Positions 1-5,224 of a stretch of 5,714 nucleotides of DNA are shown piece after piece. The position numbers were made by a program, and so were the translations under genes. The stretch lies in the NCBI GenBank assembly GCA_002503705.1, contig DASH01000006.1, forward strand, positions 18,623 through 24,336, read 5' to 3'. Positions within the stretch are counted from its first letter, which is position 1, and each line of letters opens with the position of its first letter. The stretch is from Candidatus Woesearchaeota archaeon UBA153 (GTDB lineage Archaea > Nanobdellota > Nanobdellia > Woesearchaeales > UBA525). The notes beneath the pieces were generated by a model. The model was not told the origin of the DNA, searched no databases, and saw only the letters and a program-made list of their open reading frames with translations.

Positions 1-1262
1 GCCATGGGGCGCTCGCCCTGGAAGACCCTGATCGTCACGGCATTCTGGTTGTCCGCCGCGGTGCTGAAGATCTGGCTCTTCTTCGTCGGGATGGTCGTGT
101 TCCGCTCGATCAGCTTGGTGAAGACGCCGCCTAAGGTCTCGATGCCGAGGCTCAACGGGGTGACGTCCAGGAGGAGGACGTCCTTCACCTCGCCCGCGAG
201 CACGCCGCCCTGGATGGCCGCGCCGAGCGCGACGACCTCGTCCGGGTTGACGCTCTTATCGCCGTCCTTGCCGGTGAGCGACTTGACCAAGTGCTGCACT
301 GCGGGGATGCGCGTGGAGCCGCCGACGAGGATGACCTTGTCGATCTTCTCCGCGCTCAGCTTCGCGTCCTTCAACGCGAGCTGCGTCGGCACCTTCAAGC
401 GCTCGATGATCGGTTGGATCATCTTCTCGAACTCCGCTCTCGTCAGGTCGTAGTTGACGTGCAACGGCCCGGTGCTGTTCGCGCTGATGAACGGCAGGTT
501 GATCGTCGTCTTCGTCTTGCTGCTCAGCTCGATCTTCGCCTTCTCCGCCGCCTCTTTCAAGCGTTGCAGGCAGACGCGGTCTTCGCGCAGGTTCTTGCCG
601 TACTGCTTCTTGAACCGCTCCGCGATCCAGTCGATGATGAGCTCGTCGATGTCGTCTCCCCCGAGGTGGTTGTCCCCGTTCGTCGACTTCACCTCGAAGA
701 CGCCGTCGCCCAACTCGAGGATGCTCACGTCGAACGTGCCGCCGCCGAAGTCGAAGACGAGGACGGTGTGGTCGTGCCCCTTGTCGAGGCCGTACGCGAG
801 CGCTGCCGCCGTCGGCTCGTTGATGACTCTCAAGACGTCGAGGCCTGCGATGAGGCCTGCGTCCTTCGTCGCTTGGCGCTGGCTGTCCGTGAAGTACGCC
901 GGGCACGTGATGACCGCCTTCTTGACGGGCTGGCCGAGGTACGCTTCAGCGTCCGCTTTCAGCTTCTGCAGGATCATCGCGCTCACCTCTTGCGGCGCGT
1001 ACGACTTCTCCCACATCGTGACCCTGAAATCTTCGCCCATGTGGCGCTTGATGCTGCGCACGGTGTGCTCGGGGTTCGTGATTGATTGGTTGCGCGCGAC
1101 CCTGCCGACGAGGCGCTCGCCCTCTTGCGTGATGGCGACGACGCTCGGCGTCGTCCGCTCGCCTTCAGCGCTCGGGATGATGGCGGGCTTGCCGCCCTCC
1201 AGGACCGCGACCGCGCTGAACGTGGTTCCCAAATCGATACCGATGACTTTCTCTTGAGCCAT
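1..1262 (-). CDS. dnaK: Molecular chaperone DnaK (Hsp70), C-terminus cut by window edge
   Basis: ATP-dependent cytosolic chaperone that binds exposed hydrophobic segments and cycles with DnaJ and GrpE. The ATG at 1262 follows AGGGTG with a 6-base spacer. 420 codons are present of the roughly 610-640 usual for the family, so most of the substrate-binding domain is missing. Visible Hsp70 signatures: phosphate-1 motif IGIDLGTT (residues 7-14), DFGGGTFDVS (171-180), VGGSTRIP (313-320) and the interdomain linker VLLLD (362-366) followed by VTPLSLGIET. The window ends in the beta-sandwich at DNQNAVTIRVFQGERPM. Between KRHMG and the AEAYLG segment the protein is short: it lacks the roughly 23-25 residue insertion of Gram-negative DnaK, so it is of the Gram-positive/archaeal type. 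It follows grpE by 21 bases, so the two are almost certainly co-transcribed. No frameshift is seen. Identification is secure. Confidence 0.97.
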   Translation of the reverse strand, partial: MAQEKVIGIDLGTTFSAVAVLEGGKPAIIPSAEGERTTPSVVAITQEGERLVGRVARNQSITNPEHTVRSIKRHMGEDFRVTMWEKSYAPQEVSAMILQKLKADAEAYLGQPVKKAVITCPAYFTDSQRQATKDAGLIAGLDVLRVINEPTAAALAYGLDKGHDHTVLVFDFGGGTFDVSILELGDGVFEVKSTNGDNHLGGDDIDELIIDWIAERFKKQYGKNLREDRVCLQRLKEAAEKAKIELSSKTKTTINLPFISANSTGPLHVNYDLTRAEFEKMIQPIIERLKVPTQLALKDAKLSAEKIDKVILVGGSTRIPAVQHLVKSLTGKDGDKSVNPDEVVALGAAIQGGVLAGEVKDVLLLDVTPLSLGIETLGGVFTKLIERNTTIPTKKSQIFSTAADNQNAVTIRVFQGERPM

Positions 1263-1283
1263 AGCTTTCACCCTCTCTGTTTT

Positions 1284-1928
1284 TTATTTTGCAACCTTGA
1301 CCTTGACTGTTCTCAAGACCTTGTTGTTGAGCGTGTACCCTTTCTGGAGGACTTCCAGGATGGCGTTCTTCTCCTTGCCTTCCGCGGCCTCCGTGAGGAG
1401 CGCTTCGTGCGCGTACGGGTCGAACCTGTCGCCGACGTTGACGGGCGTGACTTTCAACCCTTCCTCGTCGAGCGTCTCGCGGAGTTGGCCGTACAGGAGC
1501 TTCACGCCCTCGAAGAACGGCGACTTCTTCTCTTCTTGCGGCGCTGTCTCGAGCGCGAGCTCGAAGTTGTCGAGGAGCGGGAGGAGCTTGCGCACCAGGT
1601 CTGCCGTCGCGTTCCCCGTCTGCTCTTGCTGCTCTTTGTCGACTCGTTTCTTGTAGTTCTCGAACTCCGCCTGGAGTCGTTTGAGCGTGTCGACGAGGTC
1701 GTGCGTGTCGTGCCGCGCCTCTCTCGTCTCGTCGCCTCTTTTTCTCTTCCCCTCTTTCGGCGAGCCCTCTTCGCCTTTCTCTGGTCGCTCTTCGCTCTGC
1801 GCTCTTCGTGTTCGTTCTTCGTTCTCAGCGTCTCTTTTCGCGCTCCCCTTTTCTCTTTCCCGGTCGTTCTCCGGTTCCGGTCTGGGCTCTTCGCGCCTTT
1901 CTTTTTCGTTCGTCGGCTCGTCCGTCAT
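1284..1928 (-). CDS. grpE: GrpE, nucleotide exchange factor of DnaK
   Basis: Homodimeric cochaperone that releases ADP from DnaK. With the start chosen here it has 214 residues. Family features in order: a long-helix region DTLKRLQAEFENYKKRVDKE (about 80-99), LLPLLDNFELAL (116-127), FEGVKLLYGQL (139-149), and the C-terminal beta domain with GDRFDPYAHEAL (166-177) and VLQKGYTLNNKVLR (193-206). I chose ATG 1928 because AGGTG lies 7 bases upstream (1940-1936). An in-frame GTG at 1979 would add 17 residues, but its AGAGGTG is only 2 bases away; ATG 1961 is a third option. Residues 2-77 are an unusual, entirely hydrophilic tail rich in Glu, Arg, Lys and Pro, longer than the usual disordered GrpE N-terminus. 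First gene of the grpE-dnaK operon. Confidence 0.95.
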   Translation of the reverse strand: MTDEPTNEKERREEPRPEPENDREREKGSAKRDAENEERTRRAQSEERPEKGEEGSPKEGKRKRGDETREARHDTHDLVDTLKRLQAEFENYKKRVDKEQQEQTGNATADLVRKLLPLLDNFELALETAPQEEKKSPFFEGVKLLYGQLRETLDEEGLKVTPVNVGDRFDPYAHEALLTEAAEGKEKNAILEVLQKGYTLNNKVLRTVKVKVAK

Positions 1929-2026
1929 GCGTTCGCACCTGTCTTTGTTATGGTCTCTCATCGTGGTGTCGGTTCTCACAACACCTCTGTTGATTTGAAT
2001 TCAACGATGAAGAGTTAAAAGCTACT

Positions 2027-2035
2027 TATATTTAA
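2027..2035 (-). promoter_or_regulatory. Predicted TATA box for the grpE-dnaK operon
   Basis: On the minus strand this reads TTAAATATA in an AT-rich tract, a fair archaeal TATA box. Transcription would be expected to begin about 25 bases further on, near 2005, giving a leader of roughly 25 bases to GTG 1979 or 75 bases to the preferred ATG 1928. The TATA-like sequence at 2062-2071 is an alternative or second promoter. Confidence 0.5.
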
Positions 2036-2061
2036 TACTTTCGTTTTAAAGTTTCATCATG

Positions 2062-2071
2062 TTTATAAATA
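2062..2071. promoter_or_regulatory. Strong TATA-like element, orientation uncertain
   Basis: TTTATAAATA on the plus strand; the minus strand reads TATTTATAAA, so it could serve either direction. Acting to the right it would start an RNA near 2090, with a leader of about 60 bases before the gene at 2150. Acting to the left it would start one near 2040, upstream of grpE. No coding sequence or tRNA-like fold is seen in 1929-2149 to explain it otherwise. Confidence 0.4.
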
Positions 2072-2116
2072 GAACGATATTTTATCACCACTATTCAGAA
2101 ATTAAAACTCAAAATC

Positions 2117-2124
2117 TTTATAAG
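2117..2124 (+). promoter_or_regulatory. TATA box of the transglutaminase-like gene (leaderless start)
   Basis: TTTATAAG preceded by the A-rich AAAATC, a good archaeal BRE/TATA arrangement. Its centre is about 29 bases before the ATG at 2150, so transcription should begin at or within a few bases of the start codon. No Shine-Dalgarno sequence is present before that ATG, consistent with a leaderless mRNA. Confidence 0.7.
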
Positions 2125-2149
2125 TTCTCTCTCGTTCCACCGCCAGAAC

Positions 2150-3049
2150 ATGCTCTCCGGACCATCGCGCGAACCCTTCCTCGAACTCGAACCGCCAAAA
2201 CCCGCCGCCACGGCACCGTTCTCACTCGACTCGAGACGCTATGAACGGTTGATCGCGCGCGAGCGAGGCGACACTGGCCTTGAAGCCATCGCGTTCCACC
2301 ACTCTCGACCATCTTCGCGTCACGCGCGACCGAAACCCTTCCCGGAAACATACCGGGGGCTCGTCCCGTATTTTCACGAGAGCAAGGACGAATGGCACAG
2401 TATCGAGAAGCTCGCCGCGGTCATCGCGCCGTACCGCGACGTGCCGATGCCGTGCGCGATGCGCCTCGACTCTGTCGAAGAGCTCGCCGAGCACGCGGTC
2501 CGCGCGTACCAAGTCAGCCACGCCCATTACGTGCTCGCGCGAGACGTGAACCTGCGCGGCACTTTCCCCTGCTTCTGTTGCGGCGCCTCCTCCCGCAACG
2601 TGGCGCTCTCCTTGCTCCTCCACGGGTACCCGAACGCGGTCACGGCGCGCAGCAAGGAGCACGACCACGTCTCCGTCCTCCTCCCCTTCGTCCTCCCGTC
2701 TGAAGAGGCCGCCGGTTCGATCGTCATCGATCCCACCTCCGACCAGCTGTGGCGTTACGACGGGCCGCGCAACGCGACGTTCGTCACGTACGGCGACCGG
2801 ATTGAGTACACGACGGACTGGTGGGGTCGCGGGCGGAGCATGGACCCGTCGAGCTTTCTCACGGTGCGCGAGCTGTTCGACGTGCTCAACGATGGCCGGA
2901 AACGGCCGTACTTCACCCGGTTCGCGCACCTGGACGAGATCAAGCTCCACGAGGCGGACTTCCCGTACGCCGGCTTCCTCGAGCAGGCGTTCCAACACCC
3001 GGTCGAGCTGTCGAGTCTCGATGAGAAGCCGGTCAAGAAGACTGGTTAA
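2150..3049 (+). CDS. Predicted transglutaminase/papain-like cysteine hydrolase, cytoplasmic
   Basis: 299 residues; I do not recognise a named family. The middle looks like a transglutaminase-like core: CFCCGASSRNVALSLLLHGY at 141-160, a His on a predicted strand in HDHVSVLLPF (171-180), and an Asp in IVIDPTSDQLW (191-201). The likely triad is C144, H173, D194. C144 lies 15 residues before the Gly of HGYPNAV, the spacing I recall between the nucleophile and the GIPAR-type turn of transglutaminase-like domains, and the DPT motif fits the third catalytic position. Such domains can be proteases, amidases or cross-linkers, so no substrate can be named. There is no signal peptide or membrane segment. 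The first 65 residues are Pro/Arg-rich and probably disordered. A leaderless start at ATG 2150 is supported by the TATA box. The stop codon overlaps that of the converging gene. Confidence 0.75.
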   Translation: MLSGPSREPFLELEPPKPAATAPFSLDSRRYERLIARERGDTGLEAIAFHHSRPSSRHARPKPFPETYRGLVPYFHESKDEWHSIEKLAAVIAPYRDVPMPCAMRLDSVEELAEHAVRAYQVSHAHYVLARDVNLRGTFPCFCCGASSRNVALSLLLHGYPNAVTARSKEHDHVSVLLPFVLPSEEAAGSIVIDPTSDQLWRYDGPRNATFVTYGDRIEYTTDWWGRGRSMDPSSFLTVRELFDVLNDGRKRPYFTRFAHLDEIKLHEADFPYAGFLEQAFQHPVELSSLDEKPVKKTG

Positions 3050-3558
3050 GCTTGTTTCGCCGCCGTGAAGACTTTCTCGATGACGTCCGCGTTCCACCCC
3101 GCCTTGGCGAGGCTTTTCTTCAACGCGTCCTCCGAGAAGCCGAGCGCGAGCTTCTCCTTGACGAACGCGACGAGCTTCTCCTCCTCGGTCGTCAAGAGGG
3201 TTGTTTTTCTGGAGAATTCAGCGATGAGCTTCTCGATGGTGCTCGCGTCCCAACCGACGCTGACGAGCCTCTTCGTTATATCGTCCTTCTGCGCGCCCTT
3301 CCCCAATTGATCCTTCACGTACTGGCGCAGCTTCACCTCAGGGTCGAGCAGCGCGTCGTCAGCGATGGTCGCCGTATGGTCCGCCTTCACCTTGGCCGCG
3401 GCGGCTCTCTTCGACAGCTTCGCGACGGGCTTTGTCGTTGGCTGACCCCCTCGTTCCGAACCCTTCGTCGCTTTCGGCTTCAGGTTCAGCTTGAACCCGG
3501 CGACGAGCGTCGAGGCCGCCACGATACTGCCGACGACACAGAAGATGAGACTCTCCAC
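3046..3558 (-). CDS. Single-pass membrane protein with two GW helical repeats
   Basis: Uncharacterised. The start is GTG 3558, which follows AAGAGGTG with a 4-base spacer. In-frame ATGs at 3579 and 3621 are rejected because the TATA box at 3593-3600 puts the transcription start near 3570. This gives 170 residues: a hydrophobic helix at about 4-22, a basic Lys/Ala/Thr-rich linker to about 65, then two repeats exactly 52 residues apart. Matching positions include L77/L129, Y80/F132, V81/V133, K82/K134, G88/G140, D92/D144, L98/L150, G102-W103/G154-W155 and I108-E109-K110/I160-E161-K162. Each repeat looks like a three-helix unit of the pattern Y-V-K...G...D...L...GW...IEK. From memory, similar GW units occur in DPANN and CPR membrane-anchored proteins; a protein-binding role is a guess. 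Its upstream region is shared with the divergent wHTH-MNT gene. Confidence 0.8.
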   Translation of the reverse strand: MESLIFCVVGSIVAASTLVAGFKLNLKPKATKGSERGGQPTTKPVAKLSKRAAAAKVKADHTATIADDALLDPEVKLRQYVKDQLGKGAQKDDITKRLVSVGWDASTIEKLIAEFSRKTTLLTTEEEKLVAFVKEKLALGFSEDALKKSLAKAGWNADVIEKVFTAAKQA

Positions 3559-3592
3559 GGAACACCTCTTTCGCCCCATCCCGACACGAGCG

Positions 3593-3626
3593 TATTTAAA
3601 GGTTTCGAGGGCGAAACACATAAATA
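3593..3626. promoter_or_regulatory. Symmetric divergent promoter with central inverted repeat (candidate operator)
   Basis: A 34-base dyad centred between 3609 and 3610. The outer arms TATTTA (3593-3598) and TAAATA (3621-3626) are exact reverse complements; each lies in the TATA box of one divergent gene (TTTAAATA on the minus strand for the gene at 3558, CATAAATA on the plus strand for the gene at 3649). The inner arms GTTTCG (3602-3607) and CGAAAC (3612-3617) are also exact, separated by AGGG. Three bases on each side between the arms do not match. The inner repeat overlaps the expected BRE position of both promoters, so a bound repressor would block both. The most likely ligand is the wHTH domain of the adjacent MNT; this is inference from position. 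Confidence 0.65.
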
Positions 3627-3648
3627 GAAGTAATACTTTTTAGATATA

Positions 3649-4233
3649 ATGATATATCAAAAAGGTCATATTTCTCGTGTCAAGATGGAGATACTCTCGC
3701 TCTTTGTGGCGAACCTTCGCGCGACCTTCACCATCCGTGAGGTCTCGTTACGCTTGAAAAAGCCATACGCGCTCATTCACCGGAATATCTCCGGTTTACT
3801 CGCCGAAGGGTTCATTAAGAAAGACCGCCATCGGTTGTTGAGCCTGGCGCTCGAGAATCGACGAGCGACCCTCGCGTACATCGAAGAGTTGCGAACGCTC
3901 ACGATCGACGCGCGACTCGCGGCGCTCCTCACGCCTCTCGTCGACGCGGTCGCGGACGGCGTCCTCCTCTTGTACGGGAGCCATGCGCGCGGCGACGCCC
4001 GTCGAGAGAGTGACGTGGACGTCCTCCTCATCGCGGACGACACGGCGGAGCGTGAACGCGTCTCGTTGCGCGCGAGCAGGTCGCGAGTCCACCTCGTCAC
4101 GGTGTCTCGCGACGAGGCGCGCGCGATGTTGCGGCGTCGCGACGAGCGGAACGTGGTGAACGAGACGCTCGACAACCACCTCGTCCTCGCGAACGGCCAG
4201 GCCTATCACGGGCTGGTCGACGATGCTGGATGA
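3649..4233 (+). CDS. wHTH-minimal nucleotidyltransferase (MNT) fusion, antitoxin-type partner of HEPN
   Basis: 194 residues. Residues about 10-70 resemble a winged helix: helix-rich start, a recognition-helix-like segment near KKPYALIHRNISGLLAEGF, then a basic wing KKDRHRLLSLALEN. Residues about 95-190 form a minimal nucleotidyltransferase with YGSHARGDARRESDVDVLLI (109-128), an exact GS-x10-DxD motif (G110, S111, D122, D124). MNT proteins of characterised MNT/HEPN systems transfer AMP to the HEPN toxin and silence it. Compared with the second MNT of this window, the place of the third carboxylate is H148, so activity is uncertain. The start is ATG 3649, about 26 bases after its TATA box, probably leaderless. 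The last 11 bases overlap the HEPN gene, implying translational coupling. The DNA-binding domain suggests autoregulation through the upstream inverted repeat. Confidence 0.9.
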   Translation: MIYQKGHISRVKMEILSLFVANLRATFTIREVSLRLKKPYALIHRNISGLLAEGFIKKDRHRLLSLALENRRATLAYIEELRTLTIDARLAALLTPLVDAVADGVLLLYGSHARGDARRESDVDVLLIADDTAERERVSLRASRSRVHLVTVSRDEARAMLRRRDERNVVNETLDNHLVLANGQAYHGLVDDAG

Positions 4234-4753
4234 ACGACGGATACGGGAGGCGGAACGACGCGTGCGGCGCGCAATCGCCGAAGGACGCCTACGCCATGGC
4301 GAGGGGCGGTACGCGTGTTTCTTCTTCAAGAATGCGGAGAACGCTCTCGACTGCGCAGCGTTGCTTCTCCGGAAGACTGAAGAGGGAGTTCTCGACGGAA
4401 GCCTTTGGGTGGTGAACGCGAGTTATTACGCGATGTTCTTCGCGGCGCGAGGAGCGCTTGAGAACGTGGACGTTCTCCTCTCCGGCGAGGAGTCGCGACA
4501 CCTCCTTGTCATAGACGCGTTCCTCCACCATTTCTTCGTTTCCGGAGTGCTGGAGCGATCGTTGAGCGGCTCACGGGACGCTCACGCGCTCGCTTTCCAG
4601 CTCGTCGACGAGTATCTCGCGGAGCGTTCGAAACGCCACGCGCTCACCTACGAGCTCGGCCGGGAAGCGATGCTCGCGAACGCCCGGACGTCGCTCGAAC
4701 GCGCTCGTCGGTTCGTCGAGAACGTGCGTGCGGCGCGCTCAGGAAACGCTTGA
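4223..4753 (+). CDS. HEPN domain protein, toxin-type partner of the upstream MNT
   Basis: 176 residues, all-helical in appearance. HEPN hallmarks are the helix WVVNASYYAMFFAARGAL (62-79) and the C-terminal helix pair beginning ERSKRHALTY (134-143) and ending LERARRFVENVRAA. HEPN toxins are usually RNases or RNA-binding partners of MNT antitoxins. The textbook HepT motif R-x4-H-x-Y is not present; instead this protein and the second HEPN share E-R-x-K-R-x3-T-Y, whose Tyr could be the residue modified by the MNT. The first 30 residues are a strongly basic, probably helical extension (MLDERRIREAERRVRRA...) with no counterpart in the other HEPN. The start is ATG 4223 inside the end of the MNT gene, with no strong Shine-Dalgarno, so coupled re-initiation is likely. 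The end overlaps the converging HEPN gene by 15 bases. Confidence 0.87.
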   Translation: MLDERRIREAERRVRRAIAEGRLRHGEGRYACFFFKNAENALDCAALLLRKTEEGVLDGSLWVVNASYYAMFFAARGALENVDVLLSGEESRHLLVIDAFLHHFFVSGVLERSLSGSRDAHALAFQLVDEYLAERSKRHALTYELGREAMLANARTSLERARRFVENVRAARSGNA

Positions 4754-5224
4754 GGGTTTCTCGCAGACCGCCTTGAGGTTGCGGTAGAACGTCTTCGCGT
4801 GTTCGATGCTTTCGTTCGCTGGTTCTTTGTTCGCTTGCGGGAACGTCCGGTACGTGTACTCTCCCCGTTTCTTCCGTTCTATCTGGAAGATGCCGAGGAG
4901 GCTTTCCGCCCGGACGAGGGCTTCCCGGTAGATCTGCAAGAGCTCAACGTCGAGTTCGCCGCTCTCGACGAACTTCCGGAACGCTTCGAAGGCTCTCTTG
5001 TGCTCTTCTGGCGCTGTGACTCTGACTCCTTTTGTGTGCAGGTACGCTTTCGCCGCGTAGAAGATGCTGTAGTAGCAATGTGCGATGACTGCGCTGTAGT
5101 ATGTCTCCGGCTGTTCGATGTCGAACGCCGTCGTCTGCAGTGCCGGCCGTTCGCTGATCGTGAAGATGATGGTCGCGAGCTTGATCTCGTTCTCAGCTCT
5201 CTGGAGGATGAGGGTTGAAGCCAC
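4739..5224 (-). CDS. Second HEPN domain protein, converging with the first
   Basis: 161 residues from GTG 5224, chosen because GGGAGGGGG lies 6 bases upstream and the reading frame before it has no protein-like sequence. HEPN features: helix TYYSAVIAHCYYSIFYAAKA (41-60) and ERKKRGEYTY (116-125). From that motif onward it aligns without gaps for about 38 residues to the end of the first HEPN, with identities including E-R-x-K-R, T-Y, S-x-E-x-A, F and N. It therefore belongs to the same HEPN subfamily, although overall identity looks low. The canonical R-x4-H-x-Y is again absent. The gene starts inside the end of its MNT gene (32-base overlap), indicating coupled translation. Probable RNase-type toxin or RNA-binding partner; activity is unproven. 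Confidence 0.87.
   Translation of the reverse strand: MASTLILQRAENEIKLATIIFTISERPALQTTAFDIEQPETYYSAVIAHCYYSIFYAAKAYLHTKGVRVTAPEEHKRAFEAFRKFVESGELDVELLQIYREALVRAESLLGIFQIERKKRGEYTYRTFPQANKEPANESIEHAKTFYRNLKAVCEKPSSVS

Larger units (their letters stand above)
1929..2149. other. AT-rich divergent intergenic region
   Basis: 221 bases between grpE (read leftwards) and the transglutaminase-like gene (read rightwards). From about 1990 on it is much more AT-rich than the flanking genes and carries three TATA-like elements, described separately. I see no tRNA-like fold, no open frame with protein character and no long inverted repeat. The part from 1929 to 1979 would be coding if grpE begins at the upstream GTG. 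Confidence 0.6.

Noticed and set aside
291..1257. Long plus-strand open frames opposite dnaK.
   Set aside because: They are antisense to a clear DnaK and arise from its GC-rich codons; the translations are Arg/Leu/Val or Ser-rich with no family likeness.
1086..2018. A 310-codon plus-strand open frame opposite grpE and the start of dnaK.
   Set aside because: Its Leu/Phe/Arg-rich content is the mirror of the charged GrpE codons; no promoter or ribosome site fits it.
2222..3097. A 291-codon minus-strand open frame opposite the transglutaminase-like gene.
   Set aside because: Low-complexity Arg/Val/Glu composition, no promoter, and the plus-strand frame has the TATA box and the coherent motif set.
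3559..3621. Upstream ATG starts for the GW-repeat gene.
   Set aside because: They lie upstream of the predicted transcription start (one is upstream of the TATA box), while GTG 3558 has a strong Shine-Dalgarno and opens directly into the membrane helix.
2034..3639. The 9-base word TAATACTTT occurs near both divergent promoters (about 2034-2042 and 3631-3639).
   Set aside because: Too short in AT-rich DNA, and its position relative to the TATA boxes differs between the two sites.
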